Below are positions 35,618 to 44,126 of a stretch of DNA of 64,000 nt, piece by piece. The stretch's first letter is position 1. Every line of letters begins with the position of its first letter. The DNA is from Pseudomonas triticicola (lineage in GTDB: Bacteria > Pseudomonadota > Gammaproteobacteria > Pseudomonadales > Pseudomonadaceae). The stretch lies in NCBI RefSeq assembly GCF_019145375.1, contig NZ_JAHSTX010000001.1, forward strand, positions 905,001 through 969,000, in the 5' to 3' direction. Position numbers and translations under genes: made by a program. The notes below the pieces were generated by a model that searched no databases, had not been told where the DNA came from, and was given only the letters and a program-made list of their open reading frames with translations.

Positions 35618-36721
35618 CTATTGGCCGTTCTTGACCTTGCTCCACACCCGCGTACGCACGCGTTCGGCGGCTTTGGGCAAGGGTTCGAGGGTGTAGAGGG
35701 TGGCCATGGCGGCAGGGGACGGGTACACCGCCGGGTTGTCGCGAGTTGCTGCTGCCACCAGCGTTGTCGCGGCGCGATTGCCGTTCGGGTACGACAGGTG
35801 ATCACTGACCGGCGCGATCACCTCCGGTCGCAGCAGGTAATCGATAAACGCCAGGCCTTGGGCGCGATTGGGGGCGTCCTTGAGCAGCACCAGAGTGTCG
35901 AACCACACCGGCGCGCCTTCCTTTGGCAGGCTGTAGGCGATCTTTACGCCGTTGTTGGCCTGCTCGGCGTTGGTCTTGGCTTCGAGCATCGCCCCGGACC
36001 AGCCAACTGCCACGCAGATATTGCCGTTGGACAGATCGCTGATGAACTTCGAGGAGTTGAAGTAGGCGATGTGCGGGCGCAGCTTGAGCAGCAGCGCTTC
36101 GGCTTTTTTGTAGTCTTCGGGGTTGGTGCTGTTCGGCGGCAAGCCCAGGTAATGCAGAGCGACCGGCAGCATCTCCGACGGCGAATCGAGCATCGCCACG
36201 CCGCACTCGCCCAGTTTGGCCAGATTGGCTTCGTTGAACAGCAACTCCCAGGAATCCACCGGCGCTTTGTCACCCAACGCCGCGCGGATTTTGTCGACAT
36301 TGTAGCCAATGCCGTTGGTGCCCCACAGGTAAGGCACGGCGTATTGATTGCCCGGATCGTTGACCGCGAGTTTCTTCAACAGCTCGGGGTCGAGGTTCTG
36401 CCAGCCTGGCAGTTGATCGCGAGGCAACGGGGCGAGGGCGCCGGCCTTGATCAGGGTCGGCAGGCTGAAGTTGCTCGCTACTACAACGTCGTAGCCGCTG
36501 CGGCTGGTCATCAATTTGCCTTCGAGCACTTCGGCGCTGTCGAAGGTGTCGTACACCGGCCGGATGCCGCTGTCGCGCTGGAAATCATGCAGCGTGTTCG
36601 GCCCGATGTAGTCGTACCAGTTGTAGACATGCACGCTCGGTACGTCTGCCGCCATGGCAGCCGAGGAGAGACAAAAACAGGCCAGCAGGCTCGGGTTGAT
36701 AGATCCACGGTGACGACGCAT
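35618..36721 (-). CDS. Periplasmic polyamine-type substrate-binding protein (PotF/SpuD-like)
   Basis: The 367-residue precursor has a signal peptide ending SSAAMA. Mature sequence VHVYNWYDYIGPNTLHDF is the family signature, with PYLWGTNGIGYNVDKIR near residue 130 and VGWSGAMLEAK near residue 235. It would bind putrescine, spermidine or a relative. No ABC permease or ATPase genes are adjacent, so it is an orphan binding protein that must share a transporter or sense. The P1 peptidase follows after 73 bases. Confidence 0.9.
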   Translation of the reverse strand: MRRHRGSINPSLLACFCLSSAAMAADVPSVHVYNWYDYIGPNTLHDFQRDSGIRPVYDTFDSAEVLEGKLMTSRSGYDVVVASNFSLPTLIKAGALAPLPRDQLPGWQNLDPELLKKLAVNDPGNQYAVPYLWGTNGIGYNVDKIRAALGDKAPVDSWELLFNEANLAKLGECGVAMLDSPSEMLPVALHYLGLPPNSTNPEDYKKAEALLLKLRPHIAYFNSSKFISDLSNGNICVAVGWSGAMLEAKTNAEQANNGVKIAYSLPKEGAPVWFDTLVLLKDAPNRAQGLAFIDYLLRPEVIAPVSDHLSYPNGNRAATTLVAAATRDNPAVYPSPAAMATLYTLEPLPKAAERVRTRVWSKVKNGQ

Positions 36722-36832
36722 GATGCGGCACTCCTGGCCTGTCGCAGGCCGGTGATGAACTGGAGTGGTCAGGCTAACGGGCCGGTCACACCAGCCCCAT
36801 TCCCATCATGGGTTACTCGAAAGGGGTAGTGC

Positions 36833-37612
36833 GTGGACGCGTTGTTGCAGGAATTGCCGGTGCATCAGAGTCTGGCGCGGGTATTTTCTCACCTCGGGCA
36901 GGACGGTTTCTGGCGCGCGCTGGTCGACACCCTGCGCCTGCTGGTGCCGCTGGACAATGCCCTCGTCGCCCTGATGCAGGCCGGCCAGCCGCCGCGTTTG
37001 CTGATCGACTTCGACAGCAAGGGCTACGTGGACGACCAGCAGGAGCTGGCCGGTTATACCGCCGGCATGTACCTGCTCGATCCGTTTTATCAAGCCGCCG
37101 TCAGCGGGATCAGCGACGGCCTGCACAGCCTGGCGTCCGTTGCGCCGGATCAGTTTCTGCTCAGCGAGTACTACCAGAGCTACTTTCGTGCCGTGGTGGG
37201 CGAGGATGAATTGCAGTTTCTGATCAACGTCGAAGGCGCGGTACTCGGCTTGTCCCTGGGCCGCTCGACCGCGTTTGGCATGGCCGAGCAGGGTCGCCTG
37301 TTGTGCGTACGTGACTGGGTATTGGCGGCGATGCATCGCCACATGCAGTTGCTGCCGCCCCAAGGGCCGGTGGCTGAAGCGGTGGTGGGTGATCTGGCGA
37401 CGCTGCTGGACCGTTTCGATGCCCGGCTGACCGCACGCGAGATCGACACGGCGCGCCTGATCCTGCAGGGCTTTTCCAGCAAGGCGATGGCCCAGCAGAT
37501 GGGGATTTCGCCGGAGACCGTGAAGGTGCATCGACGCAATCTCTATCACAAGCTCAACGTCACCGGGCATGGTGAGTTGTTTGCGCTGGTGCTGCGGCCG
37601 ACGGTTTTTTGA
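36833..37612 (+). CDS. LuxR family transcriptional regulator
   Basis: The 259-residue protein ends in a LuxR helix-turn-helix: LTAREIDTARLILQGFSSKA followed by MAQQMGISPETVKVHRRNLY, at about residues 195-240. The N-terminal part is a variable sensor without a recognisable acyl-homoserine-lactone site. The GTG start has AAGGGG upstream. It is divergent from the binding-protein/peptidase pair and probably controls it. Confidence 0.9.
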   Translation: MDALLQELPVHQSLARVFSHLGQDGFWRALVDTLRLLVPLDNALVALMQAGQPPRLLIDFDSKGYVDDQQELAGYTAGMYLLDPFYQAAVSGISDGLHSLASVAPDQFLLSEYYQSYFRAVVGEDELQFLINVEGAVLGLSLGRSTAFGMAEQGRLLCVRDWVLAAMHRHMQLLPPQGPVAEAVVGDLATLLDRFDARLTAREIDTARLILQGFSSKAMAQQMGISPETVKVHRRNLYHKLNVTGHGELFALVLRPTVF

Positions 37613-37628
37613 TCAACACAGAACTTGT

Positions 37629-37716
37629 GTGGGAGCGAGCCTGCTCGCGAAAGCGGTGTATCAGTCAACAAAAGTGTTATCTGACACTGCGCTTTCGCGA
37701 GCAGGCTCGTTCCCAC
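37629..37716. repeat. REP doublet, GTGGGAGCGAGC family
   Basis: Opposed units with about 42 bases between; the right arm has one change (GGCTCGTTCCCAC). Located between convergent genes. Confidence 0.9.
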
Positions 37717-37734
37717 AGGTGAACTTACGCTGTG

Positions 37735-38676
37735 TCAGTGGCTGCGCTGGAAGACCAGAGCTTTCAGGCCGCTCTCTGGATCGATATCGGGAAACTCCGG
37801 CGGATTGTCCAGCCGTTGCTCGAAGCGCAGGCTCGGCGCTTCCTGGGTCACGCCATCAATGAGAAAGTCGGAACCGAACGACGGGTCGTTCATGCACGCC
37901 AGCACCGTGCCTTGCGCGGTCAACAGTTCCGGCAAGCGGCGCAACACCCGTTGATAATCCTTGGTCAGCAAAAAGCTGCCTTTCTGAAACGACGGCGGGT
38001 CGATGATCACCAGATCGTACGGGCCGCTGTTGATCACCTTGCCCCAGGATTTGAACAGGTCGTGACCGAGAAAGCTGACCTTGCTCAGGTCGTGGCCGTT
38101 CAGGCGGTGATTGTCGCGACCTCGGCTCAGCGCGGCGCGGGACATGTCGAGGTTGACCACATGGCCGGCGCCGCCCTCGATTGCCGCCACGGAAAAGCCG
38201 CAGGTGTAGGCGAACAGGTTCAACACCCGCTTGCCCGCCGCCTGTTCGCGCACCCAGTTGCGTCCGTAACGCATGTCGAGAAACAGCCCGGCGTTCTGCT
38301 TGCGCCCCAGGTCGACGCGGTACTGCAAGCCACCCTCGACGATGGTCATTTCTTCGATTTCCTCACCGATCAGCCATTCGGCCGTGCTTTGCGGCAGATA
38401 GCGGTGCTGGATCAGCAAAGTGTGCGCGCCGGATTGCTGCCATTCGGCCGAGGCGGCGAGTTGCAGCAGTAAATCCCGCAGATCCTGCAGTTGCTCAGGC
38501 GCCGGTTCCTTGAACAGCGACACCAGCACCACGCCCTGCAACCAGTCCACGGTCAACTGCTCCAGCCCCGGCCAGCAGCGTCCGCGCCCGTGAAACAACC
38601 GACGGGTTTCGCTGGGCGCCGCCGCCAGTGCGGGTAGCAAATGAGCGTGGAGGGTAGCGATGGCTTGAGGGTTCAT
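37735..38676 (-). CDS. Class I SAM-dependent methyltransferase (RlmI/RlmK-like)
   Basis: The 313 residues carry the SAM site VLNLFAYTCGFSVAAIEGG near residue 152, followed by NLDMSRAALSRGRDNHRLNG and DLVIIDPPSFQKGSF near residue 222, whose DPPSF motif is typical of RlmI-type 23S rRNA cytosine methyltransferases. No PUA domain is present, so it is shorter than RlmI. The exact target base is unknown. Confidence 0.88.
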   Translation of the reverse strand: MNPQAIATLHAHLLPALAAAPSETRRLFHGRGRCWPGLEQLTVDWLQGVVLVSLFKEPAPEQLQDLRDLLLQLAASAEWQQSGAHTLLIQHRYLPQSTAEWLIGEEIEEMTIVEGGLQYRVDLGRKQNAGLFLDMRYGRNWVREQAAGKRVLNLFAYTCGFSVAAIEGGAGHVVNLDMSRAALSRGRDNHRLNGHDLSKVSFLGHDLFKSWGKVINSGPYDLVIIDPPSFQKGSFLLTKDYQRVLRRLPELLTAQGTVLACMNDPSFGSDFLIDGVTQEAPSLRFEQRLDNPPEFPDIDPESGLKALVFQRSH

Positions 38677-38817
38677 GGATTACGGTTCGGCCGTTCAAAG
38701 GGCCGGCATTTTAACCACAAATGAAGGTTTTCGACGGGCGCTGCGCTTCGAAAAACAACACCTTGGCGAAATCCTCTGTATCAAAAGTGAATTTCTACAA
38801 GGCGCGCTGCTCATACC

Positions 38818-38848
38818 TGATAAGCAGCGGATTCAAAACCGCTTATCA
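38818..38848. other. Imperfect inverted repeat before the receiver gene
   Basis: TGATAAG and CTTATCA with inner CGG/CCG pair around ATTCAAAA, 28 bases before the start of the receiver-protein gene. It may be a regulator site or an RNA hairpin; nothing else supports either. Confidence 0.35.
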
Positions 38849-38875
38849 AAAATGTAATTCGGGGGAGTGCTGTTC

Positions 38876-39289
38876 ATGTGCCCTACACCTACGTCGAGCG
38901 CGCACCTTCCTGGCGGGTTGATTCTGGTTGTCGAGGACGATCCGTTGATTCTGGAGTTTCTTTGCGAAATTCTCCAGGAGGAAGGGTTCAAGGTCGAACC
39001 GCAAACCAGCGCCGACGCCGCCTCACTGTACCTGGAAGAGAATGCGGCGGACGTCGCGTTGTTGCTGACCGACATCACCATGCCCGGCACGCTTAACGGC
39101 GCCGACCTGGCCAACCTGTTCGGCGATCGCTGGCCGGACAAACCGGTGATGGTCATGTCCGGCTACGAGACGCCCGAGACCTCCGGGGTCAAGCATTCGG
39201 TGGCGTTCATCAAGAAGCCATGGGCGATCGGTCAGTTGCTTGACTGTGTGGAAAGTGCGTTCAAATCCAAGGCCCCGCAGCTGCACTGA
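38876..39289 (+). CDS. Stand-alone response-regulator receiver protein
   Basis: The 137 residues are a single REC domain: acidic pair in LVVEDDPLILEF, phospho-Asp in LLLTDITMPGTLNGADLA near residue 62, Ser in VMVMSGYETPE and the Lys in FIKKPWAIGQLL. No output domain is present. GGGGGAG precedes ATG 38876, which decides the start. Its partner kinase is not adjacent; the hybrid kinase at 18343-20574 has a similar receiver, so a phosphorelay link is possible. Confidence 0.9.
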   Translation: MCPTPTSSAHLPGGLILVVEDDPLILEFLCEILQEEGFKVEPQTSADAASLYLEENAADVALLLTDITMPGTLNGADLANLFGDRWPDKPVMVMSGYETPETSGVKHSVAFIKKPWAIGQLLDCVESAFKSKAPQLH

Positions 39290-39346
39290 CAAGTGCTACA
39301 TTGCCGGGCCTGTCTGCCCCGGCCATCTGTCAGAGGATTTGTTCTC

Positions 39347-40015
39347 TTGTCTGCACAAACATCGGTTTTTGATCGCGCATTTGCCGCGTTCCTGTTCGAC
39401 ATGGACGGTACCGTCCTCAATTCCATCGCCGCCGCCGAGCGCATCTGGTCAGCGTGGGCGGTGCGCCATGGCGTTGATGTCGCGACGTTTTTGCCGACCA
39501 TCCATGGTGCGCGGGCGATCGACACCATCACCCGGCTGAATCTGCCGGGCGTGGATGCCGAGGAACAGGCGGCGTTCATCACCGCAGCGGAAATCAATGA
39601 CGTTGAAGGCATTGTCGAGATCCCTGCGGCGGCAGCCTTTCTCAACGCGCTGCCGAAAAATCGTTGGGCGATGGTGACGTCGGCGCCTCGCGATCTGGCG
39701 TTGCGGCGGATGGCGGCGGCGGGGATTCCGGAGCCGGCGGTGATGATCACGGCGGAAGATGTAAAGGCTGGCAAGCCTGATCCTGCGGGGTATCTGCTGG
39801 CGGCGGAAAAGCTCGGTGTCGAGCCGGCGGATTGCCTGATTTTCGAGGACGCTGCCGTCGGCATTCAGGCTGCGGAAGCGGCGGGCGCGGCGTTGATGAT
39901 TATCACCACGACGCACCAGCACCCGATCGAAACGGCGCATGCGACGTTGGCCAGTTACGATGCGATCAGCGTCAGGGTCGGCGCTGATGGTTTGCTTCGT
40001 CTGACGGAAATCTGA
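39347..40015 (+). CDS. HAD family sugar-phosphatase-like hydrolase
   Basis: Motif I is FLFDMDGTVLNSIAAAERIW near residue 13 with both catalytic aspartates, motif II is MVTSAPRDLALR, and motif III/IV is AGKPDPAGYLLAAEKLGV with LIFEDAAVGIQAAEAAG. The protein of about 222 residues resembles sugar-phosphate phosphatases of the YfbT type. Start is probably TTG 39347 behind AGAGGA; an upstream in-frame codon gives a longer, less likely N-terminus. Confidence 0.9.
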   Translation: MSAQTSVFDRAFAAFLFDMDGTVLNSIAAAERIWSAWAVRHGVDVATFLPTIHGARAIDTITRLNLPGVDAEEQAAFITAAEINDVEGIVEIPAAAAFLNALPKNRWAMVTSAPRDLALRRMAAAGIPEPAVMITAEDVKAGKPDPAGYLLAAEKLGVEPADCLIFEDAAVGIQAAEAAGAALMIITTTHQHPIETAHATLASYDAISVRVGADGLLRLTEI

Positions 40016-40390
40016 TCTGTTCCGAAATGCCCCTCACCCTAGCCCTCTCCCGGAGGGAGAGGGGACTGACCGGGGGATATTCAGGTAATACGCCGACGTG
40101 AAAGGTCTTCTCTGAATCCATAATCGCTATGGTCTTTCAGGTCGACGTCAAGTTCAGCACAACTCGATCGGTTCCCTCTCCCCCGGGAGAGGGCTAGGGT
40201 TAGGGGCTACGGTCTGCCAGACACAGGGGATCGTCGATCAAACAACATCCCCGTCACCGGTCGGCAGCTCAACCATGCCGGCAATATCGCAACTACGCTG
40301 ATCCATGCTTCTGAAATCGCCGCCGAGGTCGAGCCCGTAACAGGCATCGACCGTCCGGCGCGATCCCTTGCCCACCGATGAGGTAAACGC
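40016..40390. other. 375-base gap without a gene
   Basis: Between the HAD gene and the SDR gene. The first 190 bases hold the inverted repeat at 40030-40207; the remaining 180 bases must contain the SDR promoter, but no clear box was picked out. Confidence 0.6.
40030..40207. repeat. Inverted repeat element, CCCTCACCCTAGCCCTCTCCC type
   Basis: CCCCTCACCCTAGCCCTCTC at the left is answered by GAGAGGGCTAGGGTTAGGGGC at the right, with an internal CTCCCGGAGGGAG hairpin and its partner CTCCCCCGGGAG. The 178-base unit has about 120 bases of unrelated centre. Similar ends are common in Pseudomonas intergenic DNA (general knowledge). Confidence 0.75.
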
Positions 40391-41188
40391 ATGAAGATTG
40401 ATCTGAGTGGAAAGCTGGCCATTGTCAGCGGCAGTACCGGCGGCATCGGCCTGGGCATCAGCCAGTCGCTGGCCGAAGCCGGGGCAACGGTGGTGGTCAT
40501 CGGTCGTGACACGGCCAAGGTCGAGCAAGCGCTGGCGGGCATTCGCCAAGCTGTCCCGGAGGCGCAACTGCGTGGTTTGACCGCCGATCTGGGCACGGCC
40601 GAGGGCGCTGAAAAGCTGTTCGCCGCCGAACCGCGCGCGGACATTCTGGTGAACAACCTGGGCATCTTCAATGACGTTGATTTCTTCGAAACGCCCGACA
40701 GCGAGTGGACGCGCTTCTACGAGGTCAACGTGATTTCCGGCGTGCGCCTGGCGCGGCATTACGTGCCGGCGATGGTCGAGCAGGGTTGGGGCCGGGTGAT
40801 CTTTCTGTCATCGGAATCCGGGGTGGCGACGCCGGCGGACATGCTCAATTACGGCGTGACCAAAAGCGCCAACCTCGCGGTGTCCCACGGTCTTGCCAAG
40901 CGTCTGGCTGGCACCGGGGTCACGGTCAATGCGATCCTGCCGGGGCCGACTTTCACCGATGGCCTGCAGGAAATGCTCAAAGACGCGGCCGCCGAATCCG
41001 GGCGCGACCTGCGCGACGAAGCCGACGCCTTTGTGCGCAAGGCCCGTCCGACCTCGATCATCCAGCGCGTAGCGGATGTTTCGGAAGTGGCGCATCTGGT
41101 CACGTACATTGCTTCACCGCTGTCTTCGGCCACCACGGGCGCGGCCTTGCGCGTTGATGGCGGTGTGGTCGACAGCCTGACGATCTGA
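40391..41188 (+). CDS. SDR family NAD(P)-dependent oxidoreductase
   Basis: Short-chain dehydrogenase of 265 residues: cofactor motif VSGSTGGIGLGISQSLAEAG, structural NNLG (Leu for the usual Ala) near residue 90, and catalytic Ser and YxxxK in FLSSESGVATPADMLNYGVT followed by K. Gly/Asp-rich C-terminal SSATTGAALRVDGGVVDSL is normal. The substrate is unknown. The SRPBCC gene follows after 21 bases, so the pair is an operon. Confidence 0.93.
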   Translation: MKIDLSGKLAIVSGSTGGIGLGISQSLAEAGATVVVIGRDTAKVEQALAGIRQAVPEAQLRGLTADLGTAEGAEKLFAAEPRADILVNNLGIFNDVDFFETPDSEWTRFYEVNVISGVRLARHYVPAMVEQGWGRVIFLSSESGVATPADMLNYGVTKSANLAVSHGLAKRLAGTGVTVNAILPGPTFTDGLQEMLKDAAAESGRDLRDEADAFVRKARPTSIIQRVADVSEVAHLVTYIASPLSSATTGAALRVDGGVVDSLTI

Positions 41189-41209
41189 ATTTTCCAAAAG
41201 AGAGGTTTT

Positions 41210-41620
41210 ATGCCAACCGCATCCGCAACCATCGACATCCCGGCCGCGGCCGATCAGGTCTGGCAATTGATCGGCGGCTTCAACACGCTGCCGGACTGGC
41301 TGCCATTGATTACCCACAGTGAACTGAGCGAAGGCGGGCGCGTACGCACCCTGCAAACCGCTGACGGCGGCGTGGTCGTCGAACGTCTGCAGACCTTCGA
41401 TAACGCCGCAAAAACCTACAGCTATTCGATTGAACAGGCACCGTTCCCGGCCAGCGATTATCTGGCGACGATCAAGGTTGAAGCCCAGGGGCAGGGCTCG
41501 CGTGTGACGTGGTCGGGGCGCTTCAATGCGCTCGGCGTGAGCGATGAAGAAGTGGTGGCGTTGTTCAACGGCATCTACCAGGGCGGTCTCGAAGCCTTGC
41601 GGGCGAATTACCCGACCTGA
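41210..41620 (+). CDS. SRPBCC (START-like) family protein
   Basis: The 136 residues begin with the SRPBCC pattern SATIDIPAAADQVWQLIGGF and contain RVRTLQTADGGVVVERLQTF and SRVTWSGRFNALGVSDEEV. Such proteins bind hydrophobic ligands in a deep pocket. AGAGAGG precedes the ATG. It probably works with the upstream SDR on a shared lipid or polyketide-like substrate, which is inference. Confidence 0.88.
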   Translation: MPTASATIDIPAAADQVWQLIGGFNTLPDWLPLITHSELSEGGRVRTLQTADGGVVVERLQTFDNAAKTYSYSIEQAPFPASDYLATIKVEAQGQGSRVTWSGRFNALGVSDEEVVALFNGIYQGGLEALRANYPT

Positions 41621-41657
41621 TTGATTCACAAAGCGCCTATGAAGCATGGGACTTCCA

Positions 41658-41744
41658 GTGGGAGCGAGCCTGCTCGCGAAGGCGTCAGTTCAGTCAACAT
41701 TGCTGTGACTGAACCACCGCATTCGCGAGCAGGCTCGCTCCCAC
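41658..41744. repeat. REP doublet, GTGGGAGCGAGC family
   Basis: Opposed full units about 42 bases apart, between the convergent SRPBCC and kinase genes. Confidence 0.9.
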
Positions 41745-41762
41745 CGGGTGGATTGCATTCCC

Positions 41763-43157
41763 TCAGGCCTGACTGATCAAACTCTGCCGACAATCCAGCA
41801 CCAGTTTCGCCCCGCCCAGATCGCTGCTGCCGACTTCAAGACTGAAGCCGTGCAAGCTGACAATCGCTGCGACAATCGACAGTCCCAGACCAAAACCGCT
41901 TTGCGGCTGGCCACCCTCGGTGCGGTAAAACCGCTGGAACACCGCCTCACGTTCCGCCTCGGGAATCCCCGGGCCTGAATCGTGCACCTCGATCCGCGTC
42001 TGGCCATTGGCATTGACACCACGCAACATCACCGTGCCGCCGGGTGGGGTGAATTTGATCGAGTTGCTCAGCAGGTTCGCCAACGCTTCGAACAGCAACG
42101 CGCGGTCGCCATTGAGCGGCGGCAGCGTCTCCGGCATGTTCAGTTGAAAGCGCAGATCGCCTTCCTCGGCCAGCGGCAGATAGAACTCGTGCAACTCCTC
42201 CAGCAAACGCACCGGATCAAGTTCGACGAAACCTGAACGGCGCTGGCGATCTTCCAGTTCGGAAATCCGCAGCAATCCGCGAAACCGCGCCATCAGCGTG
42301 TCCGCCTCAGCCAGTACCAGATCCAGTTGCGCCGCCTCTTGCGAACCTTCACCCGCCTGTTGCTGCATCCGATACAACTGCGCGCGCAAACGGGTCAGCG
42401 GCGTGCGCAAGTCGTGGGCGATGTTGTCGCAGACGCCCTTGACCTCGTTCATCAAGCGCTCGATGCGCTCGAGCATGGCGTTGACGATGGCGGCGAGCAT
42501 GTCCAGTTCATCGCGGCGATTGGACAGCGGCAAGCGGTGCGTCAGGTCACCGGCGACGATGGCCTGGGCACTGTTCTGAATCGCGCGGATGCGCTGCAAC
42601 GGCCGACGCCGCAGCAGATGCCAACCGGCGACCCCGGGAATAATCGTCAGCGACACGCCCCAGAACAACGCGTGCAAAATGATCCGCGTCACCGCGAACA
42701 GCGAACCGTTGTCACGCAGCAGCACCAGCCAGCGCCCGTCGCGGGTTTGCGTGGCAACGGCATCGCAGCTGTCGTTCGGCAGGGTCGGATCGTCGGAATC
42801 GGCGCACTCGGCGAGCATGTGGATCTTGCCGTCGAGTGGCAGTCCTTCGGGAATTTGCTGAAGTGCGCCGCCCAGGTAAACGCCGTCCGCGCTGAACAGA
42901 CCATAGGCGTCAATACCACGGATATCGAAGGTCATGCTGGCCGCGAGCGCGTCTTCGAGTTGCTCGCCGCGAAAATGCGAGAACAGATGCTGGCGTTGCA
43001 TCAACGAATGTTTGGCCAGTTTGTCGAGGTAGCCGGATACCTCGTAGTACATGACCCCCATGAGGATCGCGCTCCACGCCACGAACAGCGAGCTGTACAG
43101 CGCCAGCAAGCGGCTGCTGGACGAGCGCCAGCCGTCAGACGGGTTCGGCAATGACAT
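41763..43157 (-). CDS. Membrane sensor histidine kinase
   Basis: The 464 residues have two membrane spans (about 18-40 and 160-182) enclosing a periplasmic domain with a possible disulfide (ECADSDDPTLPNDSCDA), then HAMP, the phospho-His in NIAHDLRTPLTRLRAQL near residue 250, NLLSNSIKFTPPGG and GFGLGLSIVAAIVSLHG. It is an orthodox kinase. Its start overlaps the response-regulator stop by 23 bases, so they form one unit. The signal is unknown. Confidence 0.93.
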   Translation of the reverse strand: MSLPNPSDGWRSSSSRLLALYSSLFVAWSAILMGVMYYEVSGYLDKLAKHSLMQRQHLFSHFRGEQLEDALAASMTFDIRGIDAYGLFSADGVYLGGALQQIPEGLPLDGKIHMLAECADSDDPTLPNDSCDAVATQTRDGRWLVLLRDNGSLFAVTRIILHALFWGVSLTIIPGVAGWHLLRRRPLQRIRAIQNSAQAIVAGDLTHRLPLSNRRDELDMLAAIVNAMLERIERLMNEVKGVCDNIAHDLRTPLTRLRAQLYRMQQQAGEGSQEAAQLDLVLAEADTLMARFRGLLRISELEDRQRRSGFVELDPVRLLEELHEFYLPLAEEGDLRFQLNMPETLPPLNGDRALLFEALANLLSNSIKFTPPGGTVMLRGVNANGQTRIEVHDSGPGIPEAEREAVFQRFYRTEGGQPQSGFGLGLSIVAAIVSLHGFSLEVGSSDLGGAKLVLDCRQSLISQA

Positions 43158-43818
43158 AGCCGGAGCCCCGTACCGTGCGGATCAGCGGAACGTTGCCGGC
43201 TGCGTCGATCTTCTTGCGCAGACGGCCGATGTGCACGTCGATCAGGTTGGTGCCCGGGTCGAAGTGATAACCCCAGACCTCTTCGAAAATCATCATCCGC
43301 GAGAGAATCTGGCCGCTGTTGCGCATCAGAAACTCGAGCAGTTTGTATTCGGTGGGCAACAGCGTCAGCACCTGTCCGGCGCGGCGGGCTTCATGGCTGA
43401 TCAGGTCGAGTTCGAGGTCAGCGACGTTCAATGTCGTGGCCTGGGTGGCGACGCTGTTCTGTCGGCGCAGCAACACTTCCACCCGCGCGGCCATTTCATC
43501 GGTGGCGAACGGTTTGGTCAGGTAGTCATCGCCACCGGCGCGCAAACCGCGCACGCGCTCATCGACATCGGAGAGGGCGCTGATCATCAGAATCGGCGTC
43601 GCCACGCCCATGGTGCGCAGGGTGGTGACGATGGCCAGACCATCCAGCTCGGGCAACATGCGGTCGAGGGTGATCAGGTCGTAGTTGCCGCTGACGGCAC
43701 GGTCGAGGCCCTCGCGGCCATTGTCGACCCAGTCGACATCCAGCCCGTGGCTGCTGAGTTCGGCAACGATTTCCCGCGCGGTCACGGCGTCGTCTTCGAT
43801 GGTCAAGATACGAGTCAT
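43135..43818 (-). CDS. OmpR/PhoB family response regulator
   Basis: The 227 residues contain a receiver (acidic IEDDAV at the start, Asp in LITLDRMLPELDGL near residue 51, Lys in DYLTKPFATDEM) and a C-terminal winged helix (LTLLPTEYKLLEFLMRNSGQ, then LIDVHIGRLRKKIDAAG). ATG 43818 was chosen over a longer frame. It is transcribed with the kinase. Target genes cannot be deduced. Confidence 0.93.
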   Translation of the reverse strand: MTRILTIEDDAVTAREIVAELSSHGLDVDWVDNGREGLDRAVSGNYDLITLDRMLPELDGLAIVTTLRTMGVATPILMISALSDVDERVRGLRAGGDDYLTKPFATDEMAARVEVLLRRQNSVATQATTLNVADLELDLISHEARRAGQVLTLLPTEYKLLEFLMRNSGQILSRMMIFEEVWGYHFDPGTNLIDVHIGRLRKKIDAAGNVPLIRTVRGSGYVIAEPV

Positions 43819-44126
43819 AGGCAGGCCTGCTGATCGGTTCAAACGGAATGGCAGCATTTTGCCAAGAATTTACCGTGACGCTTTAAATTAACTTTCATCT
43901 TCGTCGCGACGGTGAATCGGAATTGATCGGATTTGCCTGTCAGCCATCAATGCAGAAAACCCGCAGGCGCTGACCATTTATTGCAAATTGCACGGATCAG
44001 CGAAGTTCAAACTTTATAACCTGTTGAAAATAAAGAGTTTATTTAGTTTCTGTAACTGGCACGGTCACTGCAATTCCTCACCTGACGAGTTGTAACACCA
44101 TTTTTCATGCCTGGAGCAGTACAACA
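43819..44126. other. 308-base divergent promoter region
   Basis: Between the divergent response-regulator and membrane-protein genes. It is AT-richer than its neighbours and holds a sigma-54-type site at 44057-44072. No gene was seen. Confidence 0.6.
44057..44072 (+). promoter_or_regulatory. Probable sigma-54 (RpoN) promoter
   Basis: TGGCACG, four bases, then CTGCA, with GG and GC exactly ten bases apart. It matches the consensus TGGCACG-N4-TTGCW at all but one position (C for T). It lies 55 bases before the next start codon. Confidence 0.65.
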
